Shown: positions 5,407-13,078 of the stretch, in pieces | Position numbering within the stretch: the stretch's first letter is position 1 | How the letters are laid out: each line of letters opens with the position of its first letter | The notes under the pieces: model-generated | Told to the model about the DNA's origin: nothing | Databases searched by the model: none | Seen by the model: the letters and a program-made list of their open reading frames with translations, nothing else | Origin: an uncultured Bacilli bacterium | GTDB taxonomy: Bacteria; Bacillota_I; Bacilli_A; RF39; UBA660 | Direction of reading: 5' to 3' | Assembly: GCA_934095825.1 (NCBI GenBank) | Contig: CAKOKQ010000020.1 | Location: 1-20,791 of the forward strand | DNA: 20,791 nucleotides | Made by a program: the position numbers and the translations under genes

Positions 5407-6237
5407 ATGTTAGATGTATTATTAGATGGGTTAATCGATACTATAAAAGTATTTCCTTTTTTACTTATTTCTTTTATTATAATAGAAATTTTAGAACATA
5501 AAATTAACTCTAATCAAAAATTAGAAAAAGCCGGTCATCTAGGTCCTTTATTTGGTAGCTTACTGGGTATTATTCCCCAATGTGGTATTGCTAGTATTGC
5601 TACTAATCTTTATGTAACGGGTATAATTACCATGGGAACTTTAATTAGCGTTTTTCTAAGTACTAGTGATGAAATGATACCCATTTTGTTAAGTGAGAAT
5701 GTTAGTATAAAATTAATTTTAATTATTATAGGAATAAAATTTATCGTTGGTTTAATAAGTGGTTTTATAATAGATTGGCTTAGACCCAAAAAGATAAAAA
5801 CTCATTATGAAGTCTGTGAAGAAGAACATTGTCATTGTGAAGAACATCCTTTAATATCCGCCTTTAAACATACTTTAAATATTACTTTATTTATATTAAT
5901 TATTAATATAGTTTTAAATTTCATCTTTGAATTTAGTTTAAATAGTATTTTAAATAATATCTTTTTACAAAATAGTTTCTTAAGTCCTCTTGTTACTAGT
6001 CTTATTGGATTAATACCTAATTGTGCTTCTAGTATTGTTATAACTAAGTTATATTTAGCATCATCTATATCATTTGGTTCTATGATAAGTGGTCTTTTAG
6101 CTAATTCAGGTATAGCTTTAGTAATCTTATTTAAAACTAATAAAGATAAGAAAGAAAACTTTATTATTATTGGTTTAACTTATCTTATTAGTATAGTAAT
6201 AGGTATTATTCTAAATTTACTTCATATCGCTTTTTAA
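5407..6237 (+). CDS. Putative heavy-metal/manganese exporter (ArsP_2-like membrane protein)
   Basis: A polytopic membrane protein of 276 residues resembling the family annotated as putative heavy-metal exporter, arsenic efflux or manganese transporter. The protein is an internal duplication: IIPQCGIASIATNLYVTG in the first half matches LIPNCASSIVITKLYLAS in the second, each followed by a glycine-rich ISxxL helix. That gives two repeat units with a conserved IPxC motif likely to line the transport path. Between them is a charged loop with CEEEHCHCEEH (about residues 136-146), a plausible metal-binding site. I chose ATG 5407 over the GTG at 5398, because the GTG lies inside the ribosome binding site AAAGAAGTG; the same arrangement precedes miaB. 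Export is inferred from the family, and the metal cannot be told. Confidence 0.78.
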   Translation: MLDVLLDGLIDTIKVFPFLLISFIIIEILEHKINSNQKLEKAGHLGPLFGSLLGIIPQCGIASIATNLYVTGIITMGTLISVFLSTSDEMIPILLSENVSIKLILIIIGIKFIVGLISGFIIDWLRPKKIKTHYEVCEEEHCHCEEHPLISAFKHTLNITLFILIINIVLNFIFEFSLNSILNNIFLQNSFLSPLVTSLIGLIPNCASSIVITKLYLASSISFGSMISGLLANSGIALVILFKTNKDKKENFIIIGLTYLISIVIGIILNLLHIAF

Positions 6238-6244
6238 TGTTTAA

Positions 6245-6270
6245 TTGGGCCTTTCTTAGGCTTTTTTTTC
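6245..6270 (+). terminator. Terminator of the exporter gene
   Basis: GGGCCT (6247-6252) and AGGCTT (6258-6263) pair (two G-U) around TTCTT and run into eight T. It starts about 10 bases after the stop codon. Confidence 0.8.
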
Positions 6271-6315
6271 TTTTGCTAAAATAAAGAGGTCAAGAGTATT
6301 TAATATATATTAAAT

Positions 6316-6338
6316 GTGTTAGAAATTTTCTTTAACAC
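6316..6338. repeat. Inverted repeat upstream of the hsdR promoter
   Basis: GTGTTA (6316-6321) and TAACAC (6333-6338) are perfect inverted arms with an 11-base spacer, ending 10 bases before the -10 of hsdR and covering the expected -35 position. It could be an operator for a repressor of the restriction genes. Confidence 0.35.
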
Positions 6339-6347
6339 TTAATTTCA

Positions 6348-6356
6348 TGATATAAT
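6348..6356 (+). promoter_or_regulatory. Extended -10 promoter of hsdR-hsdM
   Basis: TGA followed by consensus TATAAT (6351-6356). The -35 region is poor. The predicted start leaves a leader of about 25 bases with GGGGAG before the hsdR ATG. Confidence 0.7.
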
Positions 6357-6387
6357 TGTAATATAAATTTTGGGGAGTAGGTATTTC

Positions 6388-9141
6388 ATGAATAATTACG
6401 AGAGTGAAGCAAGATTAGAAAATCGTTTGATAGAACAGCTTATAAAACAGGGATATGAGCAAATTCAAATAGATGATGTAAAGTCATTAGAATTAAATTT
6501 TAGGAATCAGGTTAATAATCATAACAAAATAGAATTAAAAGGAAAGTCTTTAAGTGATAAAGAATTTGAAAGGCTACTATTAAAAATATCTGGTAAAGGT
6601 ATTTTTCAATCTGCTAAGGAATTAAGACAAAAGCAAGATATTCAAAGAGATGACGGCTCTATTGTATATATTGAATTATTTAATACTAAGGATTGGTGTA
6701 AAAATATATTTCAAGTAACTCATCAAACTACTGTTGAAGGAAAATATACTAATCGTTATGATGTAACAATTCTAATTAATGGTCTTCCTTTAGTACAAAT
6801 TGAACTTAAACGAAGAGGCGTTGATATGAAGGAGGCCTTTAATCAAATTAAAAGATATAAAAGGCATTCTTATTTTGGATTATATAAATTTATTCAACTA
6901 TTTGTTATTAGTAATGGTGTTGAAACTAAGTATTTTGCTAACGGTGATCAAGAATTAAACTATGGTTTTACCTTCTACTGGACAGATATAGACAATGATA
7001 GGATAACCAATTTAGAACAATTTTGCTTATTTTTTCTAGAGCGATGCCAAATTAGCAAAATGATAGCCCGATATATGATAATTAATGAGACTGAAAAAAT
7101 GCTAATGGTAATGAGACCATATCAAGTTTATGCTGTTGAAAGCATCGTTTCACGGGCACTTGATACGAATAATAATGGATATGTCTGGCATACAACTGGT
7201 TCAGGAAAAACAATAACATCTTTTAAGACTAGTCAAATTCTTGCTAAAGAACCATCAATTAATCAAGTTTTTTTCTTGGTTGATAGAAAAGATTTAGATA
7301 AACAAACTTTAGATGAATTTAATAAATTTGAACCGGGTTGTGTTGATATGACCAATCAAACTGATAAACTTATAGAACAAATCAAGGATAGTTCGAAGCC
7401 ACTAATTATAACCACAATTCAAAAAATGGCTAATGCTTGTACTAACTCTAAATATGCCCATATTATGGAAAAATATAAAGATTTAAAAACCGTATTTATA
7501 ATAGATGAATGCCATAGATCTCAATTTGGCGATATGCATAAACAGATTTCAAATACTTTTAGTAAAGCGCAGTACTTTGGTTTCACCGGAACTCCTAGAT
7601 TTAAAGAAAACCCATCCCAAGATGGTAGGAGTACCGCTGATATTTTTGAAAAATGCTTACATACATATTTAATAAAAGATGCTATTAAAGATGGCAATGT
7701 TTTAGGTTTTTCGGTTGATTATGTAAATTCTGTAAAAGTTAGAGAAAAATTAGAAGAGAATGTGATGGTTGAGGGAATAGATACTGAAGAAGTGTTTATG
7801 GCTCCAGAAAGAGTGGCTGTAATTGCCCAAGATATAATCGATCATCATAATATAAAAACGAGAGATAAAAAATATAATGCATTGTTTACCGTATCATCAA
7901 TACCATTATTAATTAAGTATTATGATACTTTTAAAAGAATGAATCATGATTTGAAAATAGGAGCTATTTTCACTTATGGGGCAAATGAAGATTTAGATAA
8001 AAATCCTGTCCATTCAAGGGAATCTTTAGATAGAATAATCACTGATTATAATAAAATGTTTAATACTAATTTTAGCTCTAATACCTTTGATTCTTATTTT
8101 AGAGATATTTGTAAAAAAATCAAGAATACTGAAATTGATATAGTTATAGTTGTTAATATGCTTTTAACTGGGTTTGATGCTAAAAGATTAAATACTTTAT
8201 ATGTGGATAAACCTCTTAAATATCATGATTTGATTCAAGCTTTTTCAAGAACAAATAGAGTTGAAACTGATACTAAGCCATTTGGAAATGTTGTTTGTTA
8301 TAGGACTACTAAAGCGAGGGTAGATGAGGCTGTTAAATTGTTCTCACAAACCGATAGTATTGACACTGTAATAATGGCGCCATATGCCACTTATTTAGAT
8401 AAATTTAATAAAGCGGTTGATAAATTATTAGAAATTACACCTGCAGTGGATAGTATTGATAAGCTAGAAAGAGAAGAAGATATAAAAGAATTTATTTTAG
8501 CCTTTAGGGAAGTTGCTAAAATACTAGTTAGTTTAAAAACATTTAATCAATTTGATTTAGATAGCGATGATACTCTTATTGATACGCAAACATTTGAAGA
8601 TTATAAAAGTAAATATTACGAGTTATATAGAAAAATTTCTAATGATAAAGAAAAAAGTTCAATTTTAAACGATGTTTCATTCTCGTTAGAATTGATTCAA
8701 ACTGATAGAATTAATGTTTCATATATACTTAATTTAATTAGAAATATTGATTTAACAGATGAAGAACAAAAGCAAAGAGATATTGCAAATATTGAAAATA
8801 AATTAACAAATATTACAGATGATGAATTATTCTTAAAATCAGATTTAATCAAAAGTTTTCTAAAATCTATCTTACCAGCCCTAAAAGAAGAAGATTCAAT
8901 AGATGACGCTTTCAATAAACATATGAATAGAGAAAGAGCAAAAGAAATTGCAAACTTTGCTTTAAATAATAAAATTAACCTAGATAAATTAAATGAAATA
9001 ATTAACGAATATGAATATAGTAGTATTTTTCCAGATAAAGAAATAAATGAGGCTATTGATATAGACGATTATTGGGAAAGAAGAACAGTAAAAAATAAAG
9101 TAAAAGAATTTATTAAAAATATATTTAAGAAATTTTTATAG
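6388..9141 (+). CDS. hsdR: Type I restriction enzyme, R subunit
   Basis: The motor and nuclease subunit of a type I restriction-modification complex. It translocates and cuts DNA lacking the host methylation pattern, as part of an R-M-S assembly. In 917 residues it has an N-terminal PD-(D/E)xK nuclease (Asp125 in RYDVTI; Glu139-x-Lys141 in VQIELKRRG), then a superfamily 2 helicase: Walker A HTTGSGKT (268-275), DECH (373-376), motif III GFTGTP (398-403), motif VI QAFSRTNR (around 617-624), and a helical C-terminal region that binds the methylase. All key residues are present, so it looks active. I chose the ATG at 6388 rather than an in-frame TTG at 6370 because GGGGAG and AGG lie between them. 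hsdM follows after nine bases as one operon. Confidence 0.97.
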   Translation: MNNYESEARLENRLIEQLIKQGYEQIQIDDVKSLELNFRNQVNNHNKIELKGKSLSDKEFERLLLKISGKGIFQSAKELRQKQDIQRDDGSIVYIELFNTKDWCKNIFQVTHQTTVEGKYTNRYDVTILINGLPLVQIELKRRGVDMKEAFNQIKRYKRHSYFGLYKFIQLFVISNGVETKYFANGDQELNYGFTFYWTDIDNDRITNLEQFCLFFLERCQISKMIARYMIINETEKMLMVMRPYQVYAVESIVSRALDTNNNGYVWHTTGSGKTITSFKTSQILAKEPSINQVFFLVDRKDLDKQTLDEFNKFEPGCVDMTNQTDKLIEQIKDSSKPLIITTIQKMANACTNSKYAHIMEKYKDLKTVFIIDECHRSQFGDMHKQISNTFSKAQYFGFTGTPRFKENPSQDGRSTADIFEKCLHTYLIKDAIKDGNVLGFSVDYVNSVKVREKLEENVMVEGIDTEEVFMAPERVAVIAQDIIDHHNIKTRDKKYNALFTVSSIPLLIKYYDTFKRMNHDLKIGAIFTYGANEDLDKNPVHSRESLDRIITDYNKMFNTNFSSNTFDSYFRDICKKIKNTEIDIVIVVNMLLTGFDAKRLNTLYVDKPLKYHDLIQAFSRTNRVETDTKPFGNVVCYRTTKARVDEAVKLFSQTDSIDTVIMAPYATYLDKFNKAVDKLLEITPAVDSIDKLEREEDIKEFILAFREVAKILVSLKTFNQFDLDSDDTLIDTQTFEDYKSKYYELYRKISNDKEKSSILNDVSFSLELIQTDRINVSYILNLIRNIDLTDEEQKQRDIANIENKLTNITDDELFLKSDLIKSFLKSILPALKEEDSIDDAFNKHMNRERAKEIANFALNNKINLDKLNEIINEYEYSSIFPDKEINEAIDIDDYWERRTVKNKVKEFIKNIFKKFL

Positions 9142-9150
9142 GAGGATATT

Positions 9151-10710
9151 ATGTCAAGAGAAGAAAAACAACAATCACAACAAACTGAACTTCAAAAACA
9201 ACTTTGGAGTATTGCAAATTCCCTAAGGGGAAATATGGATGCTAACGACTTTAAAAACTATATTTTAGGATTGATATTTTACAGGTATTTATCAGAAAAT
9301 TTAGTTAATTATGTTGAAAATGTAATGCTAAGAAATAAAATGAAATATGCTGATATGTTTAAGGATAAAGAACAAGCACAGGAATTTAAATCGGATTTAA
9401 TCGAGGAAGAAAATATAGGCTATTACATTGAACCAGATTATTTATGGAGTACATTGATTGATAAAATCAAAATAGGTAAATTTGATATTTCAATGCTTGC
9501 AAAAGCGATTAGCGTTATTTCTGAATCCACTCTAGGAAATGAATCTGAAGACGATTTTGAAAATCTATTTGAAGATATGGATTTAAGCAACTCTAAATTA
9601 GGTAGAGGCGAAGCTGAAAAAACTAAGCTGATTTCAACAATTATGTTAAAAATAGATGATATAGATTTTCATCACGAAGACGCTGAAATTGATGTTTTAG
9701 GTGATGCGTATGAATATTTAATTTCTAACTTTGCTGCATCAGCTGGAAAGAAAGCAGGAGAATTTTATACGCCCCAACAAGTATCAAGAATTCTTGCTAA
9801 ATTAGTTACACTAAATAAATCAAAGCTTCAAAATGTTTATGATCCTACCTGCGGATCAGGTTCATTACTTTTAAGGGTTGGTAAAGAATGTAAAGTAAGC
9901 TCATATTATGGGCAAGAATTTAATTCTACAACTTACAACTTGGCTCGAATGAATATGCTATTACATGGAGTTTCATTTAAACATTTTGATATTAAAAATG
10001 ATGATACTTTGGAAAGACCTAAACATTTAGATATGAAATTTGATGCAATAGTTGCTAATCCTCCATATTCAGCAAATTGGAGTGCTGACCCTAAGTTTAT
10101 GGAAGATGAAAGGTTTAGTGCTTACGGTAAATTAGCACCAAAATCAAAGGCAGACTTTGCCTTTATTCAACACATGATATACCAATTATCTGATAATGGA
10201 ACTATGGCGGTGGTTCTTCCTCACGGAGTTTTATTTAGAGGAGCGGCAGAAGGGGTAATTAGAAAATATTTAATTGAAGAAAAAAATTATTTAGATGCCG
10301 TAATTGGTTTGCCAGCTAATATATTTTATGGAACAAGTATTCCAACATGTATACTAGTATTTAAAAAATGTAGAGAAAATGAAGATAATATTTTATTTAT
10401 TGATGCCTCAAAAGACTTTGAAGCTGGAAAAAATCAAAACAGATTAAGAGATGAAGATGTTGATAAAATTATTGAAACTTATAAAAATAGAGTTGAAATA
10501 GCAAAATACTGTCATGTTGCTCCACTGTCTGAAATAAAAGAAAATGATTATAATTTAAATATTCCTAGATATGTTGATACTTTTGAAGAGGAAGAAGAGA
10601 TAGACATAAAAGCTGTTCAGCAGGAACTTAAAGATATTGATAAAGAAATAGCAGAAGTAGATAAAGAACTTAATGTTTATTTAAAAGAATTAAGGTTAGA
10701 AGAGCTATAA
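9151..10710 (+). CDS. hsdM: Type I DNA methyltransferase, M subunit
   Basis: The adenine N6-methyltransferase subunit of the type I complex, using S-adenosylmethionine at the site chosen by HsdS. Its 519 residues show the N-terminal HsdM helical domain (LQKQLWSIANSLRG), GEFYTP (203-208), the AdoMet site DPTCGSGSLLLR (from 231) and the catalytic NPPY (303-306, in ANPPYSANW). A charged coiled-coil tail (about 475-519) probably packs against HsdS. Ribosome binding site AGGAGG stands before the ATG. It is co-transcribed with hsdR. Usually hsdS follows on the same strand; here the adjacent hsdS points the opposite way and a terminator separates them, so M and S must be transcribed separately. Confidence 0.97.
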   Translation: MSREEKQQSQQTELQKQLWSIANSLRGNMDANDFKNYILGLIFYRYLSENLVNYVENVMLRNKMKYADMFKDKEQAQEFKSDLIEEENIGYYIEPDYLWSTLIDKIKIGKFDISMLAKAISVISESTLGNESEDDFENLFEDMDLSNSKLGRGEAEKTKLISTIMLKIDDIDFHHEDAEIDVLGDAYEYLISNFAASAGKKAGEFYTPQQVSRILAKLVTLNKSKLQNVYDPTCGSGSLLLRVGKECKVSSYYGQEFNSTTYNLARMNMLLHGVSFKHFDIKNDDTLERPKHLDMKFDAIVANPPYSANWSADPKFMEDERFSAYGKLAPKSKADFAFIQHMIYQLSDNGTMAVVLPHGVLFRGAAEGVIRKYLIEEKNYLDAVIGLPANIFYGTSIPTCILVFKKCRENEDNILFIDASKDFEAGKNQNRLRDEDVDKIIETYKNRVEIAKYCHVAPLSEIKENDYNLNIPRYVDTFEEEEEIDIKAVQQELKDIDKEIAEVDKELNVYLKELRLEEL

Positions 10711-10714
10711 AATT

Positions 10715-10758
10715 AAAAAAGGATTTATACAAACATACTTTGCATAAGTCCTTTTTTT
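10715..10758. terminator. Bidirectional terminator between hsdM and the converging hsdS
   Basis: AAAAAAGGATTTAT (10715-10728) and ATAAGTCCTTTTTT (10744-10757) form a 14-bp stem with one G-U pair and a 15-base loop. T runs occur on both strands (seven on plus, six on minus). The right arm is the coding sequence for the last residues of the minus-strand hsdS (KKGLM region), so the gene's 3' repeat doubles as a terminator for hsdM. Confidence 0.88.
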
Positions 10759-10772
10759 AGTTCTTGTAATTT
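10725..10772 (-). repeat. 3' inverted repeat, left copy (hsdS C-terminus)
   Basis: 48 bp encoding the shared LQELKKGLMQ-MFV end. It pairs in inverted orientation with 14135-14182 at 45 of 48 positions; the only differences are three adjacent bases. Contains the octamer AAGGACTT (minus-strand reading, 10746-10753). Confidence 0.9.
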
Positions 10773-11876
10773 TAATAATTTATCTTTTTCTAAATTTATT
10801 TTGCTATTACAATAATTTATAATATTAGAAATTTTAATTTGCTCATCTTTGCTTGGCGTTTTAATTGTCATATCCGCAAGTGTTGATAATACAATATATG
10901 GCGTATTTCCTTCTTTTTTTTCTGAATTAATTTTTTTGGATAAGTTCTGTTCTAAATAACATTTTATAAATTGAATATTTTGAGTAAAATTATTTAGTAC
11001 ATAAGTTCTTTGATAAGCATTAAATTTTCCTTTGTAGTAATGTATATATCCGACATAGGCTCCGTTACCTGAAATTAATAGTGCTTCCGTATCAAAGGCG
11101 TATTTGTCGATAAAACTATATTCTTTAGCGCATGTATAAAATCTATATTTTCCATTTTCAACCATTGCATTTGCGTCTAATTTTCCTGTAGTAATACTGC
11201 ATATTTCTCCTAATTTATATTCTTTTAAATCTTCTAAATTGTTAAAAATAGTAGCAGATAGTCCCTTTTTAAATAACTTAAGGTCTTCAATTTTCTTAAA
11301 TTGTAACTCAATCTTTTTATCTAATAGTGATAAAAAATCAGCAATCTTAGTCTGTTCGCTAATAGATGGAATTTTAATTTTTAATTTGTTAATTGAATCT
11401 TTAGAAATTCCATATACTTTAAATCCATTTGCTAAAATCCTTAGTTGATTATGAACTATTGACGAATTGAAGTAATATCCTTTAAACATGGGTGCAAAAA
11501 CATTCTGATTATCTCTTGCTAGTATTGTATGTAAACCTGATATTGTATTATTATTCACATTAACTACTTCAACAGCTTTTCCTATTCCTTCATAATCTTC
11601 CGAAGCATCTGCGAAAATAAGATCATTATTTTTTAGTATTTCATATTTATTAATATAATTTATATCTTTAACATAACTTGTAATTTCATTACTTTCATTA
11701 ACTATAGAATTATATTTTTTATGAATATCTCCATAATGTAGGTTTTTTAATATTCCTGATTCTGATAATTGTTCTCTTGATAATGAATTTGTACCAAAGT
11801 ATTGAAATACTTTAGCTAAATTTATATCTTCCCATTCATCATTAAATTCTTTAAATCTTAATTTAGGAACATTCAT
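10725..11876 (-). CDS. hsdS: Type I specificity subunit HsdS, left copy
   Basis: The DNA-recognition subunit of the type I complex, complete at 383 residues. Two target-recognition domains each read one half of the bipartite site: TRD1 about residues 13-170 and TRD2 about 215-350. The conserved helical spacers are SLLDKKIELQFKKIEDLKLF (183-202) and the C-terminal LLKLQELKKGLMQSMFV. N-terminal 12 residues, central spacer and C-terminus are shared with the right copy, while both TRDs differ, so the sequence specificity must differ. It converges with hsdM. The extended -10 promoter at 11936-11944 faces this gene, so it is the likely expressed copy in the orientation shown. Ribosome binding site GGTGA, 4 bases before the ATG, lies inside the 70-bp repeat. 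Confidence 0.95.
   Translation of the reverse strand: MNVPKLRFKEFNDEWEDINLAKVFQYFGTNSLSREQLSESGILKNLHYGDIHKKYNSIVNESNEITSYVKDINYINKYEILKNNDLIFADASEDYEGIGKAVEVVNVNNNTISGLHTILARDNQNVFAPMFKGYYFNSSIVHNQLRILANGFKVYGISKDSINKLKIKIPSISEQTKIADFLSLLDKKIELQFKKIEDLKLFKKGLSATIFNNLEDLKEYKLGEICSITTGKLDANAMVENGKYRFYTCAKEYSFIDKYAFDTEALLISGNGAYVGYIHYYKGKFNAYQRTYVLNNFTQNIQFIKCYLEQNLSKKINSEKKEGNTPYIVLSTLADMTIKTPSKDEQIKISNIINYCNSKINLEKDKLLKLQELKKGLMQSMFV
11268..11327 (-). repeat. Central inverted repeat, left copy
   Basis: Lies in the central spacer of the left hsdS. 11268-11297 (30 bp) is an exact inverted match to 13619-13648; the 60-bp stretch overall matches 53 of 60. It encodes LLDKKIELQ-KKIEDLKLFK. Contains AAGGTCTT on the plus strand (11280-11287). 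Confidence 0.88.
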
Positions 11877-11910
11877 TTAATCACCACTTTTCAAGTCCTT
11901 AAGTTTAATA
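11841..11910 (-). repeat. 5' inverted repeat, left copy
   Basis: 70 bp matching 13009-13078 in inverted orientation at 68 of 70 positions. It spans the last ~34 bases of leader, the ribosome binding site, the start codon and 12 codons (MNVPKLRFKEFN). The match stops abruptly on both sides. AAGGACTT (minus-strand reading) lies at 11893-11900. Confidence 0.93.
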
Positions 11911-11935
11911 AATAGATACTAAAACTCTTGAGTTA

Positions 11936-11944
11936 ATTATAACA
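11936..11944 (-). promoter_or_regulatory. Extended -10 promoter facing the left hsdS, inside the invertible segment
   Basis: On the minus strand TGT precedes a consensus TATAAT (11936-11941); the -35 is poor. It lies between the recombinase stop codon and the left 5' repeat, 26 bp inside the repeat border. The transcript would start near 11929 and reach the left hsdS. AACTC/GAGTT arms (11923-11934) just after the start could bind a regulator. If the segment inverts, this promoter faces the right hsdS. Confidence 0.7.
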
Positions 11945-11976
11945 TAGTTTTAAAAAAAATTCATAAAAAGAAAAAG

Positions 11977-12948
11977 CTATTTAGCAGCCTTCTCTTGAAA
12001 TATTTTACTAATTAAATCTATGCACTTCTTTTTTTGAGAATATCTTGGATGAACATATAAATTCAATGTAATGTTAACATTAGCATGTCCTAATAGCTCA
12101 CTAACCGTTTTATAATCACACCCTAAAGAAATACAATTTGTTGCGAAAGTATGCCTTAAAGAATGAAAGTTAAATTGTTTAATTTTTAACTCTCTTAAAA
12201 CTTTATTAAAATATTTCCTATAAGTTCTAGGTTCTACATATTTACTAGTATTTGATAAAATATAATTATCTTTTTCTGACTTCAGTTTCTTTAATATTTC
12301 TAAAAAATCCTTATTGATAGGAATCTCTCTATTAGCATTTTTTGTCTTAGGTGTAGAAACAATTATTTTAGAAATATTATTATCTTTATCTTTAATATAA
12401 ATTCTTTGTATTGTTTTTGAAATAGTTAATTTATTATTTTTAAAATCCACATCTTTCCATTGTAAAGCACATAATTCACCTATTCTAATACCAGAATATA
12501 AAGATATTAATAAACCTATATTTTTGGAGTTACAATTATTTAAAACATAATTAGTTATTTTATTTTGCTCATGCTTGGTAAGTATATATATATTTTTATC
12601 CTTGTTATCCTTTGGATAATTAAAAGATAATTCAATATATTTTATCTTGTTTTCATTTATTGCCTTTTTTATGCTTCCTTTAACAATAATTGTAATATCT
12701 TTTATAGTTTTTTCGGATAATCCTCCAGTATTATCTTTTCTACCATTTTTTGATAACTCTAATAAAAAGTCTTGAATTATTTTATGATTGATTTGATTTA
12801 AATGATAATTTCCTAATTTAGGAATTATATGATTAAAAATATTATTAGAATAATTTGCGTATGTTGACTCCTTAATATAATCTTTTTTTTCAATAAGCCA
12901 CTCATAAATCCAGTCTTTATAAAGTATCTTTCTTATTTTCATAATCAT
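11977..12948 (-). CDS. Tyrosine recombinase, probable HsdS invertase
   Basis: A site-specific tyrosine recombinase of 323 residues. The N-terminal SAM-like core-binding domain is about 12-100 (WIYEWLIEKKDYIKESTYANY), the catalytic domain 120-310. All catalytic residues are present: Arg155 in YSGIRIGEL, a beta-hairpin Lys at 201 or 203 in TPKTKNAN, His262 and Arg265 in HSLRHTFAT, His288 in LLGHA and nucleophile Tyr298 in LNLYVH. It sits between two divergent hsdS genes inside inverted repeats, as recombinases that shuffle hsdS do, so its job is probably local inversion. No excisionase or other phage or conjugation genes are nearby. The start is one of two ATGs (12948 or 12942); AAGGAG lies 13 or more bases upstream, which is long. 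Confidence 0.93.
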   Translation of the reverse strand: MIMKIRKILYKDWIYEWLIEKKDYIKESTYANYSNNIFNHIIPKLGNYHLNQINHKIIQDFLLELSKNGRKDNTGGLSEKTIKDITIIVKGSIKKAINENKIKYIELSFNYPKDNKDKNIYILTKHEQNKITNYVLNNCNSKNIGLLISLYSGIRIGELCALQWKDVDFKNNKLTISKTIQRIYIKDKDNNISKIIVSTPKTKNANREIPINKDFLEILKKLKSEKDNYILSNTSKYVEPRTYRKYFNKVLRELKIKQFNFHSLRHTFATNCISLGCDYKTVSELLGHANVNITLNLYVHPRYSQKKKCIDLISKIFQEKAAK

Positions 12949-12977
12949 TAAATATTTTTTTCTCCTTTCGAATACTT

Positions 12978-13007
12978 AATATAGAATAAACAATCAGCGC
13001 TTTTCAA
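12978..13007 (-). promoter_or_regulatory. Promoter of the recombinase gene, overlapping the right repeat arm
   Basis: On the minus strand, -35 TTGAAA (13002-13007) and -10 TATATT (12978-12983) are 18 bp apart. The -35 lies in the left arm of the palindrome 12998-13034. On the plus strand a TAGAAT (12982-12987) overlaps this -10 and could be a weak promoter toward the right hsdS, but it has neither a good -35 nor TGn. Confidence 0.5.
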
Positions 13008-13034
13008 GTATTAAACTTAAGGACTTGAAAAGCG
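12998..13034. repeat. Perfect 12-bp inverted arms, possible recombinase binding site
   Basis: CGCTTTTCAAGT (12998-13009) and ACTTGAAAAGCG (13023-13034) are perfect inverted arms around a 13-base spacer ATTAAACTTAAGG. It straddles the inner border of the right 5' repeat. Paired arms around a short core are typical of tyrosine recombinase sites. The left repeat carries only the outer arm and spacer, not the inner arm. Confidence 0.6.
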
Positions 13035-13078
13035 GTGATTAAATGAATGTTCCTAAACTAAGATTTAAAGAATTTAAT
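13009..13078 (+). repeat. 5' inverted repeat, right copy
   Basis: The inverted partner of 11841-11910, differing at two positions (13033 and 13058). It contains the ribosome binding site GGTGA, the ATG and the first 12 codons of the right hsdS, and AAGGACTT at 13019-13026. Confidence 0.93.

Noticed and set aside
6370..6387. TTG as start of hsdR
   Set aside because: The TTG precedes and overlaps the GGGGAG binding site; the ATG at 6388 fits it.
11239..11448. Plus-strand reading frame inside the left hsdS, and similar opposite-strand frames within the HAD, hsdR, miaB and right hsdS genes
   Set aside because: They are antisense shadows of strongly supported genes with no binding site or domain.
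10725..11876. Left hsdS as the third gene of an hsdRMS operon
   Set aside because: It is on the opposite strand and separated from hsdM by a bidirectional terminator.
11977..12948. Recombinase as the integrase of a prophage or integrative element
   Set aside because: No excisionase, phage, conjugation or replication genes are nearby, and the gene is neatly framed by hsdS inverted repeats, so a local invertase explains it better.
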